Part shown: positions 26,882-34,892 of the stretch, one piece after another
How the letters are laid out: the number at the start of each line of letters is the position of its first letter
Numbering within the stretch: position 1 is the stretch's first letter
Source of the DNA: Enterocloster lavalensis
GTDB taxonomy: Bacteria; Bacillota; Clostridia; Lachnospirales; Lachnospiraceae
Reading direction: 5' to 3'
Assembly: GCF_902364025.1 (NCBI RefSeq)
Contig: NZ_CABJCG010000022.1
Location: 39,532 to 103,531, forward strand
Length of the DNA: 64,000 nt
Notes under the pieces: model-generated
Seen by the model: the letters and a program-made list of their open reading frames with translations, nothing else
Told to the model about the DNA's origin: nothing
The model's database searches: none
Made by a program: the position numbers and the translations under genes

Positions 26882-28546
26882 ATGAAAAGTGATGCAGTGA
26901 AAACAGGTATGCAGCAGGCGCCCCACAGATCCCTGTTCAACGCCCTCGGCATGACGGCGGAAGAGATGAAAAAGCCCATGGTGGGCATTGTGAGTTCTTA
27001 TAATGAAATTGTACCCGGACACATGAACCTGGATAAGATCGTGGAAGCGGTGAAGCTGGGCGTGGCCATGGCGGGCGGCACCCCGGTGGTGTTCCCGGCC
27101 ATCGCGGTCTGCGACGGAATCGCCATGGGCCACGTGGGCATGAAGTATTCCCTGGTGACCCGGGACCTGATCGCGGATTCCACCGAGTGTATGGCACTGG
27201 CTCACCAGTTCGACGCACTGGTGATGGTGCCCAACTGCGACAAGAACGTGCCCGGCCTTCTGATGGCTGCGGCCAGAATCAACGTGCCCACCGTGTTCGT
27301 CAGCGGCGGCCCCATGCTGGCAGGCCATGTGAAGGGCCACAAGACCAGCCTTTCCAGCATGTTCGAGGCAGTGGGCTCCTACGCGGCTGGTACCATGAGC
27401 GAGGAGGACGTGCGGGAGTTCGAGGAGAAAGCCTGTCCCACCTGCGGTTCCTGCTCCGGCATGTACACGGCCAACAGCATGAACTGTCTGACCGAGGTGC
27501 TGGGCATGGGCCTTCGGGGCAACGGCACCATCCCGGCGGTTTACTCCGAGCGCATCAAGCTGGCGAAGCACGCCGGCATGCAGGTGATGGAGATGTACCG
27601 CCAGAACATCCGTCCCCGCGACATTATGACAAAAGAGGCGTTTATCAACGCCCTGACCATGGATATGGCCCTGGGCTGCTCCACCAACAGCATGCTTCAT
27701 CTTCCGGCTATCGCCCACGAGGCGGGCGTGGAGCTGAACCCGGATATCGCCAATGAGATCAGCGCCAGAACCCCCAACCTGTGCCATCTGGCTCCGGCGG
27801 GCCCCACCTACATAGAAGATTTGAACGAGGCGGGCGGCATCTACGCCGTGATGAACGAGATCAGCAAGAAGGGCCTGCTGAACCTGGACTGCATGACCGT
27901 CACCGGCAAAACCGTGGGCGAGAACATCAAGGGCTGCGCCAACATGAACCCGGACGTGATCCGTCCCGTGGAGAACCCCTACAGCCAGACCGGCGGCATC
28001 GCCATCCTGCGGGGCAACTTAGCGCCCGGCAGCGCGGTGGTGAAGCGCTCTGCCGTTGCGCCTGAGATGTTACAGCACGATGGCCCGGCCAGGGTGTTCA
28101 ACTGCGAGGAGGACGCCATCGCGGCCATCAAGGGCGGCAAGATCGTGGCGGGCGACGTGGTGGTGATCCGCTACGAGGGACCCAAGGGCGGCCCCGGCAT
28201 GCGCGAGATGCTCAATCCCACCTCCGCCATCGCGGGAATGGGCCTGGGCTCCACGGTGGCCCTGATCACTGACGGCCGGTTCTCCGGCGCTTCCAGAGGC
28301 GCTTCCATCGGCCACGTGTGCCCGGAAGCCCAGGTGGGCGGACCCATCGCACTGGTGGAAGAGGGCGACATCATTTCCATCGACATCGACAACCACAGGC
28401 TGGACGTGAAGGTCTCCGATGAGGAGCTGGCGGCCAGAAAGGCCAAATGGAGCGCCCCCACGCCCCAGGTGACCAGCGGATACCTGGCAAGGTACGCCTC
28501 CCTGGTGACCAGCGCGGACCGCGGAGCGGTGCTGGAAGTGAAATAG
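26882..28546 (+). CDS. ilvD: Dihydroxy-acid dehydratase
   Basis: 554 residues. Iron-sulfur enzyme that dehydrates dihydroxy acids to the keto acids of valine and isoleucine. Cluster and active-site cysteines lie in [27 protein letters not shown] and the region around [10 protein letters not shown]. Length and motifs are complete. It is the second gene of the leuB-ilvD unit. A tandem array starts 24 bases after the stop. Confidence 0.97.
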   Translation: MKSDAVKTGMQQAPHRSLFNALGMTAEEMKKPMVGIVSSYNEIVPGHMNLDKIVEAVKLGVAMAGGTPVVFPAIAVCDGIAMGHVGMKYSLVTRDLIADSTECMALAHQFDALVMVPNCDKNVPGLLMAAARINVPTVFVSGGPMLAGHVKGHKTSLSSMFEAVGSYAAGTMSEEDVREFEEKACPTCGSCSGMYTANSMNCLTEVLGMGLRGNGTIPAVYSERIKLAKHAGMQVMEMYRQNIRPRDIMTKEAFINALTMDMALGCSTNSMLHLPAIAHEAGVELNPDIANEISARTPNLCHLAPAGPTYIEDLNEAGGIYAVMNEISKKGLLNLDCMTVTGKTVGENIKGCANMNPDVIRPVENPYSQTGGIAILRGNLAPGSAVVKRSAVAPEMLQHDGPARVFNCEEDAIAAIKGGKIVAGDVVVIRYEGPKGGPGMREMLNPTSAIAGMGLGSTVALITDGRFSGASRGASIGHVCPEAQVGGPIALVEEGDIISIDIDNHRLDVKVSDEELAARKAKWSAPTPQVTSGYLARYASLVTSADRGAVLEVK

Positions 28547-28569
28547 AGCCGGCGCGGGGCGGTGTGACT

Positions 28570-28698
28570 CCGTCAGGGCCGCGGACAGCAGCGGGAAGTG
28601 CGATCCCGGCGTGGCCGCGGGCGGCAGCGGAAAGTGTGATTCCGTCAGGGCCGCGGGCGGCAGCGGAAAGTGTGACTCCGCCAGGGCTGCGGACAGCG
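28570..28698. repeat. Tandem array, 36-bp units, between ilvD and ilvB
   Basis: Three full units of 36 bases and part of a fourth, sharing GTCAGGGCCGCGG, GCAGCGG and AAGTGTGA. They directly abut with no spacers. No gene with a ribosome site covers the array on either strand. Confidence 0.88.
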
Positions 28699-28761
28699 CC
28701 ATAGGCCAGCCGGACCGGCCGGCCGCGGGTCACACGCCGCAAATTGACATGCAATAGAAAG

Positions 28762-28794
28762 AGCGCGCGCCTGATTCCACATTTCAGGCGCGCT
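28762..28794 (+). other. GC-rich hairpin 22 bases before ilvB
   Basis: GCGCGCCTGA and TCAGGCGCGC pair over ten bases around a nine-base loop. No T run follows. It lies just upstream of the ilvB ribosome site AAAAGGAG and could be a transcript 5' end or an attenuating structure. A lone TTGACA at 28744 has no matching -10. Confidence 0.5.
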
Positions 28795-28816
28795 TCGGAA
28801 AAGGAGTGCGGGATAT

Positions 28817-30499
28817 ATGAGCAAATTGACAGGAGCAGAGATTGTAATACAGTGCCTGAGGGAGCAGGGAGTGGACACCGTGTTCGGTTATCCGGGCGGG
28901 GCCATTTTGAATATCTACGACGCGCTGTATCAGCATCAGGATGAGATTACCCATATCCTGACCTCCCACGAGCAGGGAGCGTCCCACGCTGCGGACGGAT
29001 ACGCCAGGGCTACGGGAAAAGTGGGCGTGTGCCTGGCCACCTCCGGCCCCGGCGCCACCAACCTGGTGACCGGTATCGCCACGGCTTATATGGATTCCGT
29101 GCCGGTGGTAGCCATCACCTGCAACGTGACCAACAACCTGCTGGGCAAGGACAGCTTTCAGGAGGTCGACATTACGGGCGTCACCATGCCCATTACCAAA
29201 TACAACTTTATCGTCAAGGACGTGAATAAGCTGGCCAAGGTCATTCGCCGCGCCTTCACCATCGCCCAGACCGGCCGTCCCGGCCCGGTGCTTGTGGATA
29301 TCACCAAGGACGTGACCGGCGCGACCTGCGACTATGAGTACCAGGCACCCGAAGAGATCGTGCGCCAGAGCGACACCATCACCGAGGAGGCCATGGACCG
29401 GGCCGTTGAGATGATCCGCAAGGCCCGGAAGCCCTTCATCTTCGTGGGCGGCGGCGCTGTGATTGCCAACGCTTCCGACGAGCTGCGGGCCTTCGCCCAC
29501 AAGATCCAGGCCCCGGTGGCCGACAGCCTGATGGGCAAGGGCGCGTTTGACGGCACCGACGAGCTCTACACCGGCATGGTGGGCATGCACGGCACCAAGA
29601 CCAGCAACTTCGGCATCACCGAGGCGGACCTGCTGATCGTGGTGGGCGCCCGCTTCTCGGACCGGGTGACGGGTAATGCCTCCAAGTTCGCGAAAAATGC
29701 CAAAATTTTACAGTTGGATGTGGACCCGGCTGAGATCAACAAGAATATCCGGGTGGACGCCAGCATCATCGGGGACGTGAAGGTGATTCTGCGCAAGCTC
29801 AACGCCCGCTTAGACCCGGTGAACCACGACGAGTGGATCGCCCACATCGAGCGCATGAAGGATATGTATCCCCTGCGCTATGACAAGCGGCTTCTGACCG
29901 GCCCCTACATTGTTCAGGCCATCGACGAGGTGACGGACGAGGACACCATCATCGTCACCGAGGTGGGCCAGCACCAGATGTGGGCAGCCCAGTATTACAA
30001 TTACCGCAAGCCCAGGACCCTTCTGACTTCCGGCGGCCTGGGCACCATGGGCTACGGCCTGGGCGCGGCCATCGGCGCGAAGATGGGCTGCAAGGACCGC
30101 ACGGTGATCAACATCGCGGGCGACGGCTGCTTCCGCATGAATATGAACGAGATCGCCACGGCGGTGCGCTACAACATCCCGGTGGTGGAGGTCATTGTGA
30201 ACAACCACGTGCTGGGTATGGTGCGCCAGTGGCAGACCCTGTTCTACGGCAAGCGCTATTCCCAGACCGTTTTGAACGACGCGGTGGATTTTGTGAAGCT
30301 GGCGGAGGCCATGGGGGCGAAAGCCTACCGGGTGACGCAGAAGGACGATTTCATCCCGGTGCTGAAGGAGGCGATCTCCCTGAATATCCCGGTTCTCATC
30401 GACTGCCAGGTCAGCTGCGACGACAAGGTATTCCCCATGGTATCGCCCGGAGCGCCCATTGCGGATGCTTTTGACGATACGGACTTGAAAATCAATTAA
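28817..30499 (+). CDS. ilvB: Acetolactate synthase, catalytic subunit
   Basis: 560 residues. Thiamine-diphosphate enzyme that makes acetolactate or acetohydroxybutyrate, first common step to valine, leucine and isoleucine. Visible marks: FGYPGGAILNIYD, the catalytic Glu in TSHEQGASHAADGYAR, the FAD/central domain, and the ThDP motif from IAGDGCFRMNMNE to NNHVLGMVRQWQ. The long form with central domain is the anabolic type, not the short catabolic AlsS, though AlsS is similar. No regulatory subunit gene (ilvN/ilvH) and no ilvC follow in this window. Confidence 0.94.
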   Translation: MSKLTGAEIVIQCLREQGVDTVFGYPGGAILNIYDALYQHQDEITHILTSHEQGASHAADGYARATGKVGVCLATSGPGATNLVTGIATAYMDSVPVVAITCNVTNNLLGKDSFQEVDITGVTMPITKYNFIVKDVNKLAKVIRRAFTIAQTGRPGPVLVDITKDVTGATCDYEYQAPEEIVRQSDTITEEAMDRAVEMIRKARKPFIFVGGGAVIANASDELRAFAHKIQAPVADSLMGKGAFDGTDELYTGMVGMHGTKTSNFGITEADLLIVVGARFSDRVTGNASKFAKNAKILQLDVDPAEINKNIRVDASIIGDVKVILRKLNARLDPVNHDEWIAHIERMKDMYPLRYDKRLLTGPYIVQAIDEVTDEDTIIVTEVGQHQMWAAQYYNYRKPRTLLTSGGLGTMGYGLGAAIGAKMGCKDRTVINIAGDGCFRMNMNEIATAVRYNIPVVEVIVNNHVLGMVRQWQTLFYGKRYSQTVLNDAVDFVKLAEAMGAKAYRVTQKDDFIPVLKEAISLNIPVLIDCQVSCDDKVFPMVSPGAPIADAFDDTDLKIN

Positions 30500-30530
30500 A
30501 AACAGTGTATGATAGTCAGTAACACTTCGG

Positions 30531-30718
30531 GGACGTTAACACATTATCATGTTAAAGCGTCCTCCCGGCGTTAAGGGCGACCATGCAGAGGCATATTCGG
30601 ATGACTTTCCTGCCTGCGGTCCTTGAAACCGGCCCGCATACGGGGAAGTCATCTGTATATATTTATAAGAGACAGATGTACAGCAAGGCTGCGGCGCGCC
30701 ACTGAGCGCGAAGCCGCG
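30531..30718 (+). ncRNA. Structured leader upstream of serC (candidate cis-regulatory RNA)
   Basis: Four stem-loops lie in the 251-base gap between ilvB and serC. Stem 1 is GGACG-TTAACA with TGTTAA-CGTCC (30531-30562). Stem 2 is GATGACTTTCC with GGGAAGTCATC (30599-30653), with an inner TGCGG/CCGCA. Stem 3 is CATCTGT with ACAGATG (30650-30678) and shares four bases with stem 2, so the two exclude each other. Stem 4 is GCGGC-GCGC with GCGC-GCCGC (30691-30717), close before the serC ribosome site. I do not recognise a known riboswitch or T-box. No clear promoter was found, so it could instead be an untranslated spacer in a longer transcript. Confidence 0.4.
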
Positions 30719-30750
30719 GCAAAACAAACCATTGAAGGAGGAGCGCGAAC

Positions 30751-31836
30751 ATGAGCAGAGTTTACAACTTTTCAGCAGGTCCGGCCGTGCTGCCGGAGGA
30801 AGTCCTGGCGGAGGCATCGGCGGAGATGCTGGATTACAGAGGGACCGGGATGTCAGTGATGGAGATGAGCCATCGATCTAAGGCTTATCAGACCATTATC
30901 GACGAAGCTGAATCAGATCTGCGCGGGCTTTTACATATTCCGGACAATTATAAGGTGCTGTTCTTACAGGGCGGCGCGTCCCAGCAGTTTGCCATGGTTC
31001 CCATGAACCTGATGAAAAACAAGGTGGCGGACTATATTGTGACCGGACAGTGGGCCAAGAAGGCATGTTCCGAGGGAAAGCTGTACGGCACGGCCAACGC
31101 GGTGGCTTCCAGCGCGGATAAGACCTTCAGCTACATCCCGGACTGCTCCGATCTGCCGATCTCGGAGGATGCGGACTACGTGTACATCTGTGAAAATAAT
31201 ACCATTTACGGCACAAAGTACAAGACATTACCCAACACCAAGGGCAAGCTCCTGGTGGCAGACCAGTCCTCCTGCTTCCTGTCGGAACCGGTGGACGTGT
31301 CCAAATACGGCCTGATCTTTGCAGGAGCCCAGAAGAACGTGGGACCGGCCGGTACCGTGATCGTGATCGTCAGGGAGGACCTGGTGACCGAGGATGTACT
31401 TCCGGGAACCCCCACCATGCTGCGCTACAAGACCCATGTGGACGCGGGCTCCCTGTACAACACCCCGCCCACCTACGGCATCTACATCTGCGGCAAGGTG
31501 TTCAAGTGGCTGAAAGCCAAAGGCGGCCTGGAGGCCATGAAGCAGTACAACGAGGAGAAGGCGAAGATCCTTTACGATTTCCTGGATCAGAGCAAGCTCT
31601 TTAAGGGCACTGTGGTGAAGCAGGACCGCTCTCTGATGAACGTGCCCTTTGTCACCGGCGACGAGGAGATGGACGCCCTGTTTGTGAAGGAGTCCAAGGC
31701 TGCGGGCCTGGAGAATTTAAAGGGCCACCGGACCGTGGGCGGCATGCGCGCCAGCATCTACAACGCGATGCCCATGGAAGGCGTGAAAAAACTGGTGGAA
31801 TTCATGGACGATTTCGAGACCAGGTATGGCAAATAA
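30751..31836 (+). CDS. serC: Phosphoserine aminotransferase
   Basis: 361 residues. PLP enzyme that converts 3-phosphohydroxypyruvate and glutamate to phosphoserine. Family marks: YNFSAGPAVLPEEVL at the start, FLQGGASQQFAMVP, and the PLP-lysine region LIFAGAQKNVGPAG. The start follows AAGGAGGAG. It sits directly before serA and a DUF1015 gene, a gene order I know from Lachnospiraceae and related clostridia. Upstream is a leader with several hairpins. Confidence 0.97.
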   Translation: MSRVYNFSAGPAVLPEEVLAEASAEMLDYRGTGMSVMEMSHRSKAYQTIIDEAESDLRGLLHIPDNYKVLFLQGGASQQFAMVPMNLMKNKVADYIVTGQWAKKACSEGKLYGTANAVASSADKTFSYIPDCSDLPISEDADYVYICENNTIYGTKYKTLPNTKGKLLVADQSSCFLSEPVDVSKYGLIFAGAQKNVGPAGTVIVIVREDLVTEDVLPGTPTMLRYKTHVDAGSLYNTPPTYGIYICGKVFKWLKAKGGLEAMKQYNEEKAKILYDFLDQSKLFKGTVVKQDRSLMNVPFVTGDEEMDALFVKESKAAGLENLKGHRTVGGMRASIYNAMPMEGVKKLVEFMDDFETRYGK

Positions 31837-31914
31837 ACGTTAAATTGGAAAATGATGGGAATTACGCCCCGCGGCCTGCGGGGCGGTTCCGGTGTTGAAA
31901 GAGGAGAGAAGATT

Positions 31915-33078
31915 ATGAAAAAGATCCATTGCCTGAACAATATTTCCAAGTGCGGCACAGACCGCCTGCCCCAGGACTACGTGATGACCGACAGCGTTGG
32001 GGAGGCGGAGGGCGTTCTGGTGCGCAGCGCCAACATGCATGAGATGGAGCTGCCGGAGAGTCTGCTGGCCGTGGCCAGAGCCGGAGCCGGAGTCAACAAC
32101 ATTCCCCTGGACGCCTGCGCCCAGGAGGGCATCGTGGTGTTCAACACCCCCGGGGCAAATGCCAACGGCGTGAAGGAAATGGTGCTGGCCGGCATGCTGA
32201 TCGCCTCCCGGGACCTGATCGGGGGCATCGAGTGGTGCCGGAGCAACGCGGACGACGAGAACATTGCCAAGGCCACTGAGAAGAGCAAGAAAGCCTTCGC
32301 GGGCTGTGAGATCAAGGGCAAGAAGCTGGGCGTCATCGGCCTGGGCGCCATCGGAGCCGAGGTGGCCAACGCGGCCGCTGCCCTGGGTATGGAAGTCTAC
32401 GGCTACGACCCCTACATATCGGTGAACGCCGCCTGGATGCTGAACCGGGATGTGAAGCACATCACCAGCGTGGACAAAATTTACCAGGAGTGCGACTATA
32501 TCACCATCCATGTGCCGCTTTTAGAGACCACCAGAGGTATGATCAACAAGGAGAAGCTGGATGAGATGAAGGAGGGCGTGGTGGTGTTAAACTTCGCCCG
32601 GGACGTTCTGGTGGACGAGGACGCCATGGCAGAGGCCCTTGAGAGCGGCAAGGTTCACCGCTACGTGACGGACTTCCCCAATCCCAAGTCCGCCCACATG
32701 AAAAATACCATCGTGATCCCCCACCTGGGCGCTTCCACGGAGGAGTCCGAGGACAACTGCGCCAAGATGGCGGTGAAGGAGTTGGTGGATTACCTGGAGA
32801 ACGGCAATATCAAAAACTCCGTCAATTACCCGAACTGTGACATGGGCGTGTGTCAGGCGGCCAGCCGCGTGGCGGTGCTGCACATGAACATCCCCAACAT
32901 GATCGGACAGATCACGGGAATTCTGGCGGAGCAGGGAGTCAACATCTCCGACATGACCAACAAGAGCCGGGATAAGTACGCTTACACCCTGCTGGATCTG
33001 GAAAATGTGCTGGAGCCCATCACGCTGCAGAAGCTCAACTCCATCAAGGGCGTGCTGCGGGTGCGCGTGGTGAGATAG
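31915..33078 (+). CDS. serA: D-3-phosphoglycerate dehydrogenase
   Basis: About 387 residues. Catalyses the first step of serine synthesis. NAD-binding GLGAIGAEVANAA, catalytic-region RSANMHEM, the His region FPNPKSAHMKNTIVIPHLGAST, and a C-terminal ACT domain (HMNIPNMIGQITGILAEQG) that often gives serine feedback. The ATG at 31915 follows AGAGGAG; an in-frame ATG at 31852 lacks a ribosome site and would overlap a GC-rich hairpin (31868-31885). It forms an operon with serC upstream and the DUF1015 gene downstream. Confidence 0.95.
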   Translation: MKKIHCLNNISKCGTDRLPQDYVMTDSVGEAEGVLVRSANMHEMELPESLLAVARAGAGVNNIPLDACAQEGIVVFNTPGANANGVKEMVLAGMLIASRDLIGGIEWCRSNADDENIAKATEKSKKAFAGCEIKGKKLGVIGLGAIGAEVANAAAALGMEVYGYDPYISVNAAWMLNRDVKHITSVDKIYQECDYITIHVPLLETTRGMINKEKLDEMKEGVVVLNFARDVLVDEDAMAEALESGKVHRYVTDFPNPKSAHMKNTIVIPHLGASTEESEDNCAKMAVKELVDYLENGNIKNSVNYPNCDMGVCQAASRVAVLHMNIPNMIGQITGILAEQGVNISDMTNKSRDKYAYTLLDLENVLEPITLQKLNSIKGVLRVRVVR

Positions 33079-33180
33079 GATAACGTTTGACGGCGCTTTC
33101 ATACCGGGCGGTACCAATGCGGACAACTGCGGACCCAGGCGGTTGGAGGCGCTGTCTGCGTCATAACAGGAGGAAAACAG

Positions 33181-34416
33181 ATGGCGGCAGTGAAACCATT
33201 TTTATGTATCAGACCCAACCGGGAGGCGGCGGACAAGGTGGCCGCCCTTCCCTACGACGTGTACAACCGGAAGGAGGCGTGCGCTGCGGTGGCGGGCAAC
33301 CCCCTTTCCTTTTTGAATATCGACCGGCCGGAGACGCAGTTTCCCGACGAGGTGGACACCTACGACGGCCGGGTCTACGACAAGGCCAGGGAGCTGTTGG
33401 ACCGCCGCATCGCGGACGGAACCTTTGTGGAGGACGGGCAGGAGTGCTATTATATCTACCGCCTGACCATGGACGGCAGGGCTCAGACGGGCATCGTGGC
33501 CTGCTGCTCCATCGACGACTATGTGGACGGGGTGATCAAGAAGCATGAGAACACCCGGGAGGACAAGGAGATCGACCGCATCCGCCATGTGGACACGACA
33601 AACGCGCACACCGGTCCCATTTTCCTGGCCTACAGGGCCGACCGGGCGGTGAACCGGGTGGTGGACGAGGTGACGGCCGGGGAGCCGCTCTACGACTTTG
33701 TCTCGGAGGACGGCATCGGGCATACGGTGTGGAAGGTGGAGGACCCGCAGCAGAACGGGCGCATCGAGGCGGCCTTTGCGGCGATTCCGGCCACCTATAT
33801 TGCGGACGGGCACCATCGGGCCGCGTCGGCGGTGAAGGTGGGACTGAAGCGCCGGGAGGAGAACCCGGGGTATACCGGGGAGGAGCCCTTCAACTATTTC
33901 CTGTCCGTGCTGTTCCCGGACGAGCAGCTGATGATTCTGCCCTACAACCGGGTGGTGAAGGATTTGAACGGAATGGATGAGGCCGGATTTCTGGCCGCGG
34001 TGAGGGAGCATTTTACAGTGGAGAAAATGGACGGCCCCTATGCGCCGGATGAGAAGGGGCTGTTCGGAATGTACCTGGGCGGGAGCTGGTATAAGCTGGC
34101 CGCCGGGGCGGAGTGCCGCAGCTACGACCCGGTGAAGGGGCTGGACGTGTCCATTCTTCAGGACCGGCTGCTGGGACCGGTGCTGGGCATCGGCGATCCC
34201 AGGACGGATAAGCGGATCGATTTTATCGGCGGAATCCGTGGCCTTGGCGAGCTGGAGCGCAGGGTGAAGGAGGACATGACCGTGGCGTTTTCCATGTACC
34301 CTACATCTATTAAGGAGCTTTTGAACGTGGCGGACGCGGGGCTGCTTATGCCGCCGAAATCTACGTGGTTTGAGCCGAAGCTTAGGAGCGGGTTGTTTAT
34401 TCACCGGCTGGGATGA
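33181..34416 (+). CDS. DUF1015 family protein
   Basis: 411 residues of the DUF1015 family. The family's conserved segments are visible: FLCIRPNREAADKVAALPYD at the start, KKHENTREDKEIDRIRH, the ADGHHRAASAVKVG motif, and MLILPYNRVV-like sequence. The ADGHHR motif recalls ParB-like nuclease or kinase folds; some distant relatives act as serine kinases. Its steady place behind serC-serA suggests a role in serine metabolism, for example a serine kinase or salvage function, but this is inference. ATG at 33181 follows AGGAGGAAA. A strong terminator follows. Confidence 0.85.
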   Translation: MAAVKPFLCIRPNREAADKVAALPYDVYNRKEACAAVAGNPLSFLNIDRPETQFPDEVDTYDGRVYDKARELLDRRIADGTFVEDGQECYYIYRLTMDGRAQTGIVACCSIDDYVDGVIKKHENTREDKEIDRIRHVDTTNAHTGPIFLAYRADRAVNRVVDEVTAGEPLYDFVSEDGIGHTVWKVEDPQQNGRIEAAFAAIPATYIADGHHRAASAVKVGLKRREENPGYTGEEPFNYFLSVLFPDEQLMILPYNRVVKDLNGMDEAGFLAAVREHFTVEKMDGPYAPDEKGLFGMYLGGSWYKLAAGAECRSYDPVKGLDVSILQDRLLGPVLGIGDPRTDKRIDFIGGIRGLGELERRVKEDMTVAFSMYPTSIKELLNVADAGLLMPPKSTWFEPKLRSGLFIHRLG

Positions 34417-34426
34417 GTTTATAAGT

Positions 34427-34470
34427 AAAAAACCTCTTGTCAGGGGATAGACCCCGGCAAGAGGTTTTTT
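34427..34470 (+). terminator. Rho-independent terminator of the serC operon
   Basis: AAAAAACCTCTTG pairs with CAAGAGGTTTTTT. The T run ends the plus-strand transcript, and the A run on the other arm could serve the minus strand too. Confidence 0.93.
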
Positions 34471-34609
34471 CAGGTGTTTATATAGAAATTGGGTTGAGAT
34501 GGCGTCAGAAGGGAAGCGATCAGGAGGCGTTCGAAAATTGGCTTGAATAAACAGGGGGCTGCGTCTATAATATAAGCAAATATGATTGTAAGAAATGGAC
34601 TTGGGGGAC

Positions 34610-34867
34610 ATGAGAGAATTCAAATATACGATCCGGGATAAGAGGGGATTTCATGCGCGTCCGGCGGGGTTTTTTGTAAGGGAAGCGGGGGCCTTTCCAT
34701 GCAGCGTAAGAATTGTGAGAGAGGGAAAAGCGGCTGATGGCAAGAAGATTTTTTCAGTGTTAGGGCTTGGAGTGAAATGCGGTCAGGAAATTGTCCTGGA
34801 AACTGAGGGAGATCAGGAGGAAGAAGCGATGATCGCTCTCAGCCGGTTTTTGAGAGAAAATCTCTGA
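34610..34867 (+). CDS. HPr-like phosphocarrier lacking Ser46
   Basis: 85 residues. It keeps the phospho-acceptor His15 in the motif FHARPAG, so it can probably pass phosphate in a PTS. At position 46, where the catabolite-control HPr of Gram-positives has a serine that HPr kinase modifies, it has lysine (DGKKIFSVLGLG). It thus should carry phosphate but not take part in CcpA control. The ATG at 34610 is chosen because the family starts there and GGGGG precedes it; an ATG at 34595 would add five residues. It is the first gene of the PTS cassette and lies before the PRD regulator. Confidence 0.85.
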   Translation: MREFKYTIRDKRGFHARPAGFFVREAGAFPCSVRIVREGKAADGKKIFSVLGLGVKCGQEIVLETEGDQEEEAMIALSRFLRENL

Positions 34868-34892
34868 GGCGGCAGATGATAAGGAGTAGTGA

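Noticed and set aside
30654..30675. Sequence resembling the Tn5 mosaic end or a sequencing adapter (TATAAGAGACAG)
   Set aside because: Only about 15 of 19 bases match, and the stretch is part of a local inverted repeat (CATCTGT/ACAGATG). An adapter remnant would match fully.
33202..34623. 473-codon open frame on the minus strand, and similar ones at 41124-42515 and 16210-17478
   Set aside because: All are antisense to well-supported genes and read as His/Arg/Pro/Gln-rich sequence without domains.
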